Numbered from the stretch's first letter, positions 1-6,369 are shown. The stretch: 6,369 bases of DNA from Lachnospiraceae bacterium UBA1251 (GCA_002308255.1 DBVZ01000123.1:2572-8940); one strand, 5' to 3'. The notes: generated from the sequence alone by a model not told the origin. Translations and numbers: made by a program.

Positions 1-1052
1 AATACTGCGAGATCACGGCGGACGGACTGAACGGCCGCTGTGTGCCGGAACCGGTGAACTACGTGGAGAAAATGCTGCAGAACGCCGGAAAGATAGATCT
101 CTTCGCGGTCATGCTGGGAACAAATGATCTGTGGTGGCCGATGCATCCCGACGCGCGCGGGACGGCTCAGAAAATGAGACGGCTTCTTGCGTTCGTAAAG
201 GAAAAATGCGGATGCGCGATCCTGCTGATCGCGCCGCCTCTTCTGGAGGAGAGCGGATTTGTACCGGAAGAGGGACCGGGAGAAAATGACGGAGCGGAAA
301 GTCCGTTTGCAAGTCAGATCCGGGAGAGGAAAGAGCAGAGCCTTCTGCTGACGGAGGAATACAGACGGCTTGCCGAAGAAGAAGGCTATGATTTCGCGGA
401 TTCTTCCCGGTGGGGGATCGGTCTCGCATTTGACGGCGTTCATTTTTCGGAGGAGGGACACCGGCAGTTCGCTTCCGAAATGCAGAAAACAGTGACAAGG
501 ATCCTCGTTATGATGCGGGAGAGTGCCGTCCTGGTCCCGCTGGTCGATACGCCGGAAGGACTGTCGTTTCTTATGGAGGTGAGATCCATGAGCGTCATGC
601 AGCCCGGAGAGATCTGTTTCCCCGGCGGAGGGATCGAAGAGGGCGAGAACGCGGCACAGGCGGCGGTGCGGGAGACAGCGGAAGAACTGGGAATCTGCCC
701 GGACCGGATCGATATACTGAAAGAGCTTCCCAGAGATCATATCCGTTCCCGCTCCGTAAGAGCGGTGCTTGCGAAGATCTCTCCCTATGAACCGGAGAAA
801 CTGAAACCGGCGGAAGAGGAAGTCGCGGAAGTATTTACACTTCCGATTAAGTGGCTGAGAACCCATGAGCCGGCAGTTTATGACCTTCGGGATCCTCTGG
901 CGGCCGATCTTCCGGAAAAACTGCGAAAATATCTCCGGGGCTATGATCTGAAGGGACGGGGAATCAACACGTATTACTGGGAGTATAAAAACCATGGGAT
1001 CTGGGGGCTTTCCGCGAGGATTCTGAGAAAAGCGCTGGAAGAACTGGAATAA
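1..1052 (+). CDS. SGNH-family hydrolase fused to Nudix hydrolase (5' partial)
   Basis: The reading frame (codons from base 3) is open from the window edge, so the true start and the GDS nucleophile block lie upstream. The N-terminal part is an SGNH/GDSL-type esterase or lipase. DGLNGR near 21-38 fits block II, GTND at 117-128 is block III, and DGVH at 432-443 supplies the catalytic Asp and His. From about 510 a second domain begins with MMRESAVLVPLV, then QPGEICFPGG and a full Nudix box at 627-695 (G-x5-E-x7-RET-x-EE-x-G-I). The FPGG-plus-box arrangement and the closing GIWGLSARIL resemble CoA-pyrophosphatase-like (NudL/YeaB type) Nudix enzymes, which hydrolyse nucleoside diphosphate derivatives. 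Substrates of both domains are unknown. No signal peptide is visible in the part present. The two domains are joined without a linker, which is unusual. A one-base difference near 486-489 would split them into two genes (see findings). The gene ends at TAA, before a terminator. Confidence 0.82.
   Translation, partial: YCEITADGLNGRCVPEPVNYVEKMLQNAGKIDLFAVMLGTNDLWWPMHPDARGTAQKMRRLLAFVKEKCGCAILLIAPPLLEESGFVPEEGPGENDGAESPFASQIRERKEQSLLLTEEYRRLAEEEGYDFADSSRWGIGLAFDGVHFSEEGHRQFASEMQKTVTRILVMMRESAVLVPLVDTPEGLSFLMEVRSMSVMQPGEICFPGGGIEEGENAAQAAVRETAEELGICPDRIDILKELPRDHIRSRSVRAVLAKISPYEPEKLKPAEEEVAEVFTLPIKWLRTHEPAVYDLRDPLAADLPEKLRKYLRGYDLKGRGINTYYWEYKNHGIWGLSARILRKALEELE
497..512 (+). promoter_or_regulatory. 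Internal ribosome binding site and ATG at the Nudix domain start
   Basis: AAGGA at 497-501 lies 8 bases before ATG at 510, which is followed at once by a second ATG at 513. This is a normal Shine-Dalgarno arrangement placed exactly where the Nudix domain begins. It suggests the Nudix part was, or still is, translated separately. Seen in sequence; use in the cell is inference. Confidence 0.45.
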
Positions 1053-1065
1053 AGAAGAAAATGAA

Positions 1066-1108
1066 AAAACAGGCGGTACCGGCAGTAAGCTGCCGCGCCG
1101 TCTGTTTT
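1066..1108. terminator. Bidirectional rho-independent terminator between convergent genes
   Basis: The arms AAAACAGGCGG (1066-1076) and CCGTCTGTTTT (1098-1108) pair with one G-U. The stem continues after a small internal loop as CGGCAG (1080-1085) with CTGCCG (1090-1095), closed by the loop TAAG. On the plus strand it ends in TTTT, 14 bases after the SGNH-Nudix stop codon. On the minus strand it ends in TTTTTT and lies 18 bases past the acyltransferase stop, so it looks stronger in that direction. Confidence 0.8.
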
Positions 1109-1126
1109 CAGTTCCCGGGCGATGCC

Positions 1127-2011
1127 TCAGATCTTCGGTTCGTGGTACTCCATATCTTTGTCAAAACGTACTTTTTCCGGCGGATCGATCAGAAGTTCCG
1201 GGTGATCCATATATTTTCTCATATCCGCAAAGAAACGGGCGTAATGTGCTCCGGAACAGACCCGTTCATCGGCAGTGATCCCGATCGGAAGATAACGCTT
1301 CATGCGGGTCTTTCCGTTTTCAACGACCGCGACTTTTTCCGTGACGCCCATGCCGAGGAAAAGACCGACATCGCCCCAGTTATACAGGTGGTGGTTCACA
1401 TCGTGAAGCCCGATGGAAGCGGTATTGGTGATATACATCCCGACGTAGAAGGGGAGTTCTTCCATGAGGACACCGGGAGCGATCCCGTAACGGTCCAGAA
1501 ACTTAACGATGCCGACAATGACGGTCGCAAGTCCGGGGACAAGGAAAATGCCGGCAAGCAGTTTATCGACGAAAGTGGCCGGCTGATCTTCTCCGCGGTT
1601 GGCTCTGACAGCTGCTTCAAATCTGTTCTGCACGTCGTAGATCGTGTCCGTCAGATCAAATTTAATTTTTACGACTGCTTCTCCTTTGTCCGCGTCAGAG
1701 GGGTCTTTCAGGATCGTGAATGCCGTGGAGCAGTTATTGCGCGCAAAAAGCTGCTTGTTCATGATGAAGCGGTTGACTTCGGGATTCCGGCTGATCGCAC
1801 GCACATAGGCGGCTATAATGATCTGCATATGCGAGATGGACTTTCCCGTCTCTTCTTTCTGGCGTCGAATGAATGCGGACATCGCCTCCATATCCGCTCT
1901 GTGTTTCAGAAATACCTGCGCGTCGCAGCGCATCGGCATAACATAAGGCGTGATCCTCATGACGGGGTCTATCCCTTTGACCCGGCGTCCGTCCGGTCGT
2001 CTTCCAAACAT
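1127..2011 (-). CDS. 2-oxoacid dehydrogenase acyltransferase (E2)-like catalytic domain protein
   Basis: A 294-residue protein resembling the catalytic domain of E2 acyltransferases and chloramphenicol acetyltransferase, without lipoyl or E1/E3-binding domains. The C-terminal stretch GITADERVCSGAHYARF (244-260), followed by DHPELL (269-274), aligns with the E2 motif region that usually reads SFDHRxxDGAxxARF. Here the catalytic His is Glu249 and the motif Asp is Ser253, so classical acyl transfer is doubtful. Residues 151-172 are strongly hydrophobic and may associate with membrane or form the trimer core. I chose the start MFGRRPDG because AAGGGGAAG lies 5 bases upstream and because the frame's earlier part overlaps the promoter at 2049-2077. 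No E1, E3 or lipoylation genes are nearby. Automated annotation would probably call it E2 subunit; the real substrate is unknown. The gene converges on the Nudix gene through a shared terminator. Confidence 0.85.
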   Translation of the reverse strand: MFGRRPDGRRVKGIDPVMRITPYVMPMRCDAQVFLKHRADMEAMSAFIRRQKEETGKSISHMQIIIAAYVRAISRNPEVNRFIMNKQLFARNNCSTAFTILKDPSDADKGEAVVKIKFDLTDTIYDVQNRFEAAVRANRGEDQPATFVDKLLAGIFLVPGLATVIVGIVKFLDRYGIAPGVLMEELPFYVGMYITNTASIGLHDVNHHLYNWGDVGLFLGMGVTEKVAVVENGKTRMKRYLPIGITADERVCSGAHYARFFADMRKYMDHPELLIDPPEKVRFDKDMEYHEPKI

Positions 2012-2016
2012 CTTAT

Positions 2017-2025
2017 CTTCCCCTT
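2017..2025 (-). promoter_or_regulatory. Ribosome binding site for the acyltransferase-like gene
   Basis: The minus strand reads AAGGGGAAG, 5 bases before ATG at 2011. It supports this start over the longer open frame, which reaches back to 2107 and would run upstream of the promoter. Confidence 0.7.
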
Positions 2026-2048
2026 TTTGCAATAATAATGACGAAACT

Positions 2049-2077
2049 ACTATATGGTAAATGAGATTTAAAGTCAA
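2049..2077 (-). promoter_or_regulatory. Sigma-70/SigA-type promoter of the acyltransferase-like gene
   Basis: The minus strand has TTGACT (-35, 2072-2077) and TATAGT (-10, 2049-2054) separated by exactly 17 bp, five of six consensus matches in each box. Transcription would begin near 2042, giving a leader of about 30 bases. It sits in the 79-bp gap after the MATE gene. I see no terminator hairpin in that gap, so read-through from MATE could add to expression. Confidence 0.75.
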
Positions 2078-2090
2078 TTCACGAATGCTC

Positions 2091-3518
2091 TTACAAATCT
2101 CCGGCATGATTCGGACCGGGGATCTCCATTCTTTTTATTTCCGGGATTACCGTGCAGAGCATGGTAATAAAACAGGCCAGTCCGCCCACGAAGTTGGAGA
2201 TCGGCTCAGCGATAAAAACGCCGTTCACGCCGAGACTTCCGATCCGTGGGAGCAGGAACGTCAAAGGAACCACCAGGATCGCTTTTCTGAAAATGGAAAA
2301 GAAGATCGCGTGGTTCTTTTTTCCGAGAGACTTAAAGGCGGACTGTCCCGCCCACTGCAGCGCCTGGAAGATAAAAGCAAAGAAATAAAGATAGAGAGCC
2401 GGACCGCCTTTTTGGAGGATCGCCGGATCGGAGCTGAAGATCCGGATGAACATGGTCGGCCGGATCAGGATCAGGATCCATATGACAGCGGTGTATCCGA
2501 TAAGAAGCGCGCACATGAGCCGGATGGCGCGGAGAATGCTGCGCGGCTTCCGGGCACCGTAGTTATAGCTGATGATCGGGGACGATCCCTCCGAAAAAGT
2601 CTGGAGAGGGGTATCGAGGATCTGACGCACGGAGGATATGACCGTCATCATGGAGACGTAAAGATCCCCGCCGAATTCAGACAGCATGCGGTTGCAGGCA
2701 ATGGTGCACAGGCTGTTTGTGACCTGTACGATGAAAGACGGCACTCCGAGAGAGATAATGGCGCCCATGATCGGGACGTTGTCCCGGAGTGTGGAGAGAA
2801 CACCGGAAGCAGACAATTCTCCGGTACCCGCCTTCCGGGGAAGACGGAGGTGCAGTTCGGTCTTCGGACCTTTCAGGAACCGGAGGACAAATGCCGCGGA
2901 TACCGCCTGCGAGACAACGGTCGCAACCGCAGCGCCGCGGACGCCCATCCGCAGAGGAAACATAAGGATCGGATCCAGGATCAGGTTGAGTCCCGCGCCG
3001 ATCAGGACCGTCAGCATGCCGATGCGGGGATAGCCCTCCGCGTTGATATACGGGTTGAGCCCTGTTGCGAGCGCGGAGAAGATCGTCCCGAGAAGGTAGA
3101 TGCGGAGGTAGGGCAGTCCGTAAATGATATTTTCCGGAGATGCCCCGAACATCCGGAGGATCGGCGCGGCGAAGATCTCGCCGAAGACGGTAAGAAGGAT
3201 CGAGGTGGCAAGAAGCAGAAAATAAGCGGTGTTCATGATCTGCTCCGCTCTTTTGGTATCGCCGCGCCCCCTTTCCATGGCGCACAGAGGCTGGCCGCCC
3301 ATCCCGTACATATTGGTAAATCCGAGAATGATGATAACGACAGGAAAACAAAGGCCCACTCCTCCGAGGGCACTCGTGCCGACATCGGGAAGACGGCCGA
3401 TATAGATCCGGTCGACAATATTATATAAAAGGGATATGAACTGCGCGATCAGCATCGGAAATATGGTCTTTGCCATGCTGCGTCCGATCCGGTCGCTGGA
3501 AAAATCCACCTGCTGCAT
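2091..3518 (-). CDS. MATE family efflux transporter
   Basis: A 475-residue inner-membrane protein of usual MATE length, with about 12 hydrophobic segments in two halves. MATE proteins export cationic drugs, dyes or metabolites in exchange for Na+ or H+. Family features are PMLIAQFISLLYNIVDRIYIG near residues 21-41, GGQPLCAMERGRGD at 74-87 in the loop after the second segment, GLNPYINAEGYPRIGM at 153-168, and SPIISYNYGAR at 313-323, the second-half counterpart of the loop motif. The start at 3518 gives the usual short N-terminus before the first membrane helix and has GAAAGG just upstream. The frame stays open to 3638, but that stretch has no helix and lies largely in the leader. The substrate cannot be told from sequence. 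Its promoter overlaps that of the divergent lipid kinase. It resembles the clostridial DinF/NorM-like group, an impression only. Confidence 0.93.
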   Translation of the reverse strand: MQQVDFSSDRIGRSMAKTIFPMLIAQFISLLYNIVDRIYIGRLPDVGTSALGGVGLCFPVVIIILGFTNMYGMGGQPLCAMERGRGDTKRAEQIMNTAYFLLLATSILLTVFGEIFAAPILRMFGASPENIIYGLPYLRIYLLGTIFSALATGLNPYINAEGYPRIGMLTVLIGAGLNLILDPILMFPLRMGVRGAAVATVVSQAVSAAFVLRFLKGPKTELHLRLPRKAGTGELSASGVLSTLRDNVPIMGAIISLGVPSFIVQVTNSLCTIACNRMLSEFGGDLYVSMMTVISSVRQILDTPLQTFSEGSSPIISYNYGARKPRSILRAIRLMCALLIGYTAVIWILILIRPTMFIRIFSSDPAILQKGGPALYLYFFAFIFQALQWAGQSAFKSLGKKNHAIFFSIFRKAILVVPLTFLLPRIGSLGVNGVFIAEPISNFVGGLACFITMLCTVIPEIKRMEIPGPNHAGDL

Positions 3519-3524
3519 GCTGGA

Positions 3525-3531
3525 CCTTTCT
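3525..3531 (-). promoter_or_regulatory. Ribosome binding site for the MATE gene
   Basis: The minus strand reads AGAAAGG, 6 bases before ATG at 3518. It fixes the start against the longer open frame. Confidence 0.65.
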
Positions 3532-3610
3532 GGGTTGGCGGAAGGATGTGGCTGTGTCCGGTAATCTTTCTTTTTATGTTTTGCGGGGGGAAACAGGATT
3601 CCAATGCCTA

Positions 3611-3638
3611 TTGTATTACGATTTGTGGTATAATGCAA
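3611..3638. repeat. Imperfect inverted repeat over the divergent promoters (possible operator)
   Basis: TTGTATTA at 3611-3618 and TAATGCAA at 3631-3638 are inverted copies matching at 7 of 8 positions, with 12 bp between them. Arm centres are 20 bp apart, about two helical turns. The repeat covers the MATE -35, most of its -10, and the kinase -10, so a dimeric regulator bound here could affect both genes. No regulator gene is in the window. Promoter boxes are AT-rich, so chance is possible. Confidence 0.3.
3626..3634 (+). promoter_or_regulatory. Extended -10 promoter of the lipid kinase gene
   Basis: TGGTATAAT is a perfect TATAAT with the TGn extension. No good -35 box lies 16-18 bp upstream, which is common for extended -10 promoters. 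Transcription would begin near 3641, giving a leader of about 67 bases to the ATG at 3708. Confidence 0.6.
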
Positions 3639-3695
3639 AGGTACTTCGGAGAGGACGGCGACAGCCTCCGGAGCACATTTTTAATAAAAACTTCT

Positions 3696-3701
3696 GAGGA
3701 G
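3696..3701 (+). promoter_or_regulatory. Ribosome binding site for the lipid kinase gene
   Basis: GAGGAG lies 6 bases before ATG at 3708. This strong site selects that ATG over the longer open frame beginning at 3546, whose start would lie upstream of the promoter. Confidence 0.85.
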
Positions 3702-3707
3702 ACGCCT

Positions 3708-4676
3708 ATGTACTTCTGTATTGCGAACCCGGTCTCAAGATCCGGGAATACCGGCGCGGAAGCGCGCAAACTGCAGGCCGTGCTAAACGCGCAGCATCTG
3801 CCGAGCACCATCTGTTACACGAAAGGACCGGGAGACGCCGGCAGGATCGCCGGCAGGATCGCTGCGGAGGCCGCGGAGAAGAAAGAAGATGCGGACATCG
3901 TCATTTTCGGCGGCGATGGGACGATCAATGAAGTGGTGTCGGGTATTTCCGATTTCCGTTATATCAGGATCGGGATCGTGCCGGTGGGAAGCGGCAATGA
4001 CATGGCGCGCGGACTCGGCCTCCCGAAGGACAATCACAGGCTTTTTGCCCGGATCGCGGAAGGCGCCGTGCAAAGAACGATCGATCTCGGACATATCCAT
4101 TATGACCGGATCGCCGGAAAAGCTGCGCGCGGTCATAAAGGGGAGATCAGAGAGGATATTTATTTTGCAAACGGTTCCGGCATTGGATATGACGCCGCTG
4201 TCTGTGAAGAGGTCAATGCGACGGCGACCAAAGGGATCCTGAACCGTCTGGGACTCGGAAAAGCCTCGTACGGACTTATTGCATTAAAGCAGCTTTTAGG
4301 CGTCAGAAAAACTGCCTGTGACATCGTCACGGACGACGGAAGAGAATTCCATTTTGACAATGTATTTTTTGCATGTGCCATGAACTGCAGCCACCAGGGG
4401 GGCGGTTACTGTTTTGCGCCCGATGCGGACCCGTCGGACGGACTCATGAATGTGACGGTCGTCGGCAATCTGACGAAGATCAGGGCGCTGATGTGTTTTC
4501 CGAAAGCCGCGAAGGGAGAACTTGCCGGGACGCACGGCATCACGCAGTTCACCTGCCGGAAGATGAAGGTAAGGACGGGGCGTCCGCTGTGGGTCCAGAC
4601 AGACGGAGAGGTACAGATGCAGACGGATGCGGCTACTTTCGAGATGCTTCCGCAAAAGATCCGGCTGATCGTGTGA
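3708..4676 (+). CDS. Diacylglycerol kinase family (YegS/BmrU-type) lipid kinase
   Basis: A 322-residue cytoplasmic or membrane-peripheral kinase of normal length for this family, which phosphorylates diacylglycerol or related lipids with ATP, recycling lipid for phospholipid synthesis. The protein opens MYFCIANPVSRSGNTG, matching the usual N-terminal NPxSG-like strand. The nucleotide-binding core has GGDGTINEVVSG (68-79) and PVGSGNDMARGLG (92-104). The C-terminal sandwich domain has GSGIGYDAAV (156-165), GGGYCFAPDADPSDG (231-245) and TDGE (298-301), whose Glu fits the family's general base position. Residues 44-51 (AGRIAGRI) come from an exact 12-bp tandem duplication. Substrate could be diacylglycerol or another lipid; DgkB and YegS-like enzymes cannot be separated by eye. 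The gene is divergent from MATE and probably leads a two-gene unit with the GH2 gene. Confidence 0.93.
   Translation: MYFCIANPVSRSGNTGAEARKLQAVLNAQHLPSTICYTKGPGDAGRIAGRIAAEAAEKKEDADIVIFGGDGTINEVVSGISDFRYIRIGIVPVGSGNDMARGLGLPKDNHRLFARIAEGAVQRTIDLGHIHYDRIAGKAARGHKGEIREDIYFANGSGIGYDAAVCEEVNATATKGILNRLGLGKASYGLIALKQLLGVRKTACDIVTDDGREFHFDNVFFACAMNCSHQGGGYCFAPDADPSDGLMNVTVVGNLTKIRALMCFPKAAKGELAGTHGITQFTCRKMKVRTGRPLWVQTDGEVQMQTDAATFEMLPQKIRLIV
3837..3860 (+). repeat. Exact 12-bp tandem duplication inside the lipid kinase gene
   Basis: GCCGGCAGGATC occurs twice back to back, in frame, encoding AGRI twice (residues 44-51). It falls in the region between the first strand and the GGDGT loop, on a helix where an added turn would be tolerated. 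Confidence 0.85.
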
Positions 4677-4720
4677 TTTTTGTCTGTCAATCTGTCCCTG
4701 TGCGGTCCTGAAAAGAGCCT

Positions 4721-6369
4721 ATGAAAAAGAAGAACAGTGAAATAAGACAGCTTTATACGATATGGGGAAGGGATCCGGATCCGGCGGAAATCCTGCCGGA
4801 ATACCCGAGACCTCAGCTTGTGCGGGAAAAATGGTATAATCTGAACGGACTCTGGGATTACCGGATCACGAAAGCGGGCTGCAGACCGGAGGAGGACTCC
4901 GAAAAGGGAAAAATTCTTGTCCCGTTCTCTCCGGAAAGCGCACTTTCGGGCGTCAGCCGTCAGCTGCAGCCGGATGAATGGCTCTGGTATCACAAGACCT
5001 GGAGGCCCGACAGGGACGAAGCAGAAAACAGGAGGTTTCTCCTGCATTTCGGAGCGGTTGACCAGTGCTGCGCCGTCTATGTCAACGGGCGGAAAGCATC
5101 CGTGCACAGCGGCGGATATACGCCGTTTTCAATCGATATCACCGCATATGCCCGTGAGGGAGAAAATCATATTACCGTATGCGCCCGTGACGTAAGCGAT
5201 ACGTCCTTCTTCGGAAGGGGCAAGCAGAAGCTGAAGCGGGGAGGCATGTATTATACCGCGCAGAGCGGGATCTGGCAGACAGTCTGGATCGAGAGCGTGC
5301 CGGAAAGATATGCGGACTCCGTCCGGGTGGAAGCGGATCCCGGCAGCGGAAGGGCAGCTGTCAGCGTACGGATCCGCGGCGGGAACGGCGTGCCGGAATC
5401 CCGGCATTCTTTTTTCCGCGTCTATGCGCCGGGACAGTATCAGGAAGCTTCCTTTGATCCGGACGAAAAAACAGTTCTTGCGGAATCCTGTCTTGCACCG
5501 GCAGTTTCCGGCGGACCGGCAGAGGAAAAAGAGATTCTCTCCGAACTTTCCGGTTCCGTAACCGTTCCTGATGTCCGGCTCTGGTCGCCGGAGGAACCGT
5601 GGCTCTATTATTACCGGTTCGGCTTCGGGGAAGATACGGTCACGGGCTATTTCGCATTTCGAACTTTCTCTGTTGAAAAAGACCATAAAGGAATCCCGCG
5701 GTTCTGCCTGAACCACAGACCGCTCTTTCTGAAAGGCGTCCTTGATCAGGGATACTGGCCGGACGGTCTGTATACGGCGCCTTCGGATGAAGCGATTATC
5801 TTTGATATCCGGGAGATGAAAAGAACCGGGTTCAATATGGCGAGAAAACACGCGAAAGTGGAAGCGGACCGCTGGTATTTCCACTGCGACAGGCTCGGGA
5901 TGATCGTCTGGCAGGATATCGTGAACGGGGGAACGCCTTATAAGGACTGGTTTGTGACGTATCTTGCGACTTGGCTTAACCGGAACGGAACAATGGTGTC
6001 CGACCGTCACAGAAAACTGCTCAGCAGGGAGGACAGCGACGGCCGCAGACAGTTTGAAAAGGAAATGAAGGAGACGGTATCTGCTCTCAAAGAGCACCCG
6101 TCGATCGCTGCCTGGACACTCTTCAACGAAGGATGGGGACAGTTCGATACGCAGCGGCTTACCGGTCTTTTGAAAAAAACGGACCCGACCCGCCCCGTCG
6201 ACAGCGCAAGCGGCTGGTTCGACCAGGGGTGCGGTGATTTTATCAGCATACATCACTATTTCTTCCGCCTTCCGTGGAGGACGGACGGAAAAAGAGCCGT
6301 TGTTCTGTCGGAGATCGGCGGCTACGCGATGCATGACGGGGAACACAGCGCCTGTGAAAATACGTACGG
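4721..6369 (+). CDS. Glycoside hydrolase family 2 enzyme (beta-galactosidase/glucuronidase-like, 3' partial)
   Basis: The frame is open from ATG at 4721 to the window end: 549 codons with no stop, so the C-terminus is missing. GH2 enzymes cleave terminal beta-linked sugars by a retaining mechanism. Residues 1-190 form the sugar-binding jelly roll (YPRPQLVREKWYNLNGLWDY, VPFSPESALSGV, WYHKTW, then GGMYYTAQSGIWQTVW). An Ig-like domain follows to about 316, then a TIM barrel with FLKGVLDQGYWPDG (336-349), RKHAKVE (375-381) and VWQD (396-399). NEGWGQ places the acid/base at Glu470; VLSEIGGY places the nucleophile at Glu531. No signal peptide is seen, so it likely acts in the cytoplasm on imported oligosaccharides or glycosides. 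The actual sugar is not predictable. The ribosome site is weak (AAAAGAG, 3 bases from ATG), but an in-frame TGA at 4709-4711 excludes an earlier start. It lies 44 bp after the lipid kinase with no clear promoter or terminator. Confidence 0.93.
   Translation, partial: MKKKNSEIRQLYTIWGRDPDPAEILPEYPRPQLVREKWYNLNGLWDYRITKAGCRPEEDSEKGKILVPFSPESALSGVSRQLQPDEWLWYHKTWRPDRDEAENRRFLLHFGAVDQCCAVYVNGRKASVHSGGYTPFSIDITAYAREGENHITVCARDVSDTSFFGRGKQKLKRGGMYYTAQSGIWQTVWIESVPERYADSVRVEADPGSGRAAVSVRIRGGNGVPESRHSFFRVYAPGQYQEASFDPDEKTVLAESCLAPAVSGGPAEEKEILSELSGSVTVPDVRLWSPEEPWLYYYRFGFGEDTVTGYFAFRTFSVEKDHKGIPRFCLNHRPLFLKGVLDQGYWPDGLYTAPSDEAIIFDIREMKRTGFNMARKHAKVEADRWYFHCDRLGMIVWQDIVNGGTPYKDWFVTYLATWLNRNGTMVSDRHRKLLSREDSDGRRQFEKEMKETVSALKEHPSIAAWTLFNEGWGQFDTQRLTGLLKKTDPTRPVDSASGWFDQGCGDFISIHHYFFRLPWRTDGKRAVVLSEIGGYAMHDGEHSACENTY

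Larger units (their letters stand above)
3610..3638 (-). promoter_or_regulatory. Candidate promoter of the MATE gene
   Basis: The minus strand has TTGCAT (-35, 3633-3638) and TACAAT (-10, 3610-3615) with a 17-bp spacer. Transcription would start near 3603 and give a leader of about 85 bases before the MATE ATG. The element shares bases with the opposing lipid kinase promoter, so the two may compete for RNA polymerase. Confidence 0.55.

Noticed and set aside
1061..2035. A 324-codon plus-strand frame opposite the acyltransferase-like gene
   Set aside because: It begins inside the terminator hairpin, has no promoter, and is antisense to a protein with a recognisable fold. Treated as a shadow.
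2461..2480. GGATCA repeats (GGATCAGGATCAGGATCC) resembling a microsatellite
   Set aside because: The repeats encode an Ile/Leu run in a membrane helix of the MATE protein (WILILIRP), and GATC is frequent throughout the window because of codon preference.
2061..3428. A 455-codon open frame on the plus strand opposite the MATE gene
   Set aside because: Its product is very rich in charged residues (D, E, R, G) with no recognisable domain, has no suitable ribosome site, and lies entirely antisense to a clear transporter. GC-rich codon use leaves few stops in this frame.
3647..3674. Possible hairpin CGGAG...CTCCG in the kinase leader
   Set aside because: A 5-bp stem with a long unpaired loop and no further pairing; too weak for an attenuator or riboswitch.
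4683..4696. Direct repeat TCTGTC-AA-TCTGTC between the kinase and GH2 genes
   Set aside because: It is only two 6-bp copies, with no hairpin, promoter or spacing pattern to support a regulatory site.
4832..4840. A second TGGTATAAT, identical to the kinase extended -10, inside the GH2 gene
   Set aside because: It encodes the conserved W-Y-N of the KWYNLNG segment, has no -35 box and no suitable downstream start, so it is most likely coding coincidence.
5129..6346. A 405-codon minus-strand frame opposite the GH2 gene
   Set aside because: The plus strand encodes GH2 motifs throughout (NEGWGQ, SEIGG), while the minus-strand product has no family features.

Overview
The window is a compact bacterial chromosome segment with five protein genes, two of them cut by the window edges. 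By eye it is moderately GC-rich, with purine-rich Shine-Dalgarno sites and sigma-70/SigA-type promoters. The protein types (YegS/BmrU-type lipid kinase, MATE transporter, stand-alone E2-like acyltransferase opening MFGRRPDGRR, GH2 enzyme with the TIWGRD...YPRPQLVR opening) suggest a gut-type Firmicute, probably a Lachnospiraceae/Clostridia relative. That assignment is recalled from family resemblance and was not searched. I see no tRNA, rRNA, CRISPR array, insertion sequence or phage gene.

Layout: (1) Bases 1-1052, plus strand: the 3' part of a protein joining an SGNH-family hydrolase to a Nudix hydrolase of the CoA-pyrophosphatase-like type. An internal ribosome site and ATG sit at the domain joint. 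(2) Bases 1066-1108: a hairpin with A and T runs, a bidirectional terminator between convergent genes. (3) Bases 1127-2011, minus strand: a stand-alone 2-oxoacid dehydrogenase acyltransferase (E2)-like protein whose catalytic motif is degenerate, with its own near-consensus promoter at 2049-2077. (4) Bases 2091-3518, minus strand: a MATE-family multidrug/organic cation exporter. (5) Bases 3519-3707: a divergent regulatory region where the minus-strand MATE promoter and the plus-strand lipid kinase promoter overlap within about 30 bp, on an imperfect inverted repeat. (6) Bases 3708-4676, plus strand: a diacylglycerol kinase family lipid kinase. (7) Bases 4721-6369, plus strand: a glycoside hydrolase family 2 enzyme, open to the window end and lacking only its C-terminus.

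The genes do not form an obvious single pathway. The kinase and GH2 genes are likely co-transcribed because they lie 44 bp apart with no clear terminator or promoter between them. MATE and the acyltransferase face the same way and could be partly co-transcribed, although the acyltransferase has its own promoter. The observations most worth a second look are the SGNH-Nudix joint, which one base in an A4 run would turn into two ordinary genes, the eroded HxxxDG motif in the acyltransferase, and the overlapping divergent promoters. I found no convincing new multi-gene system.
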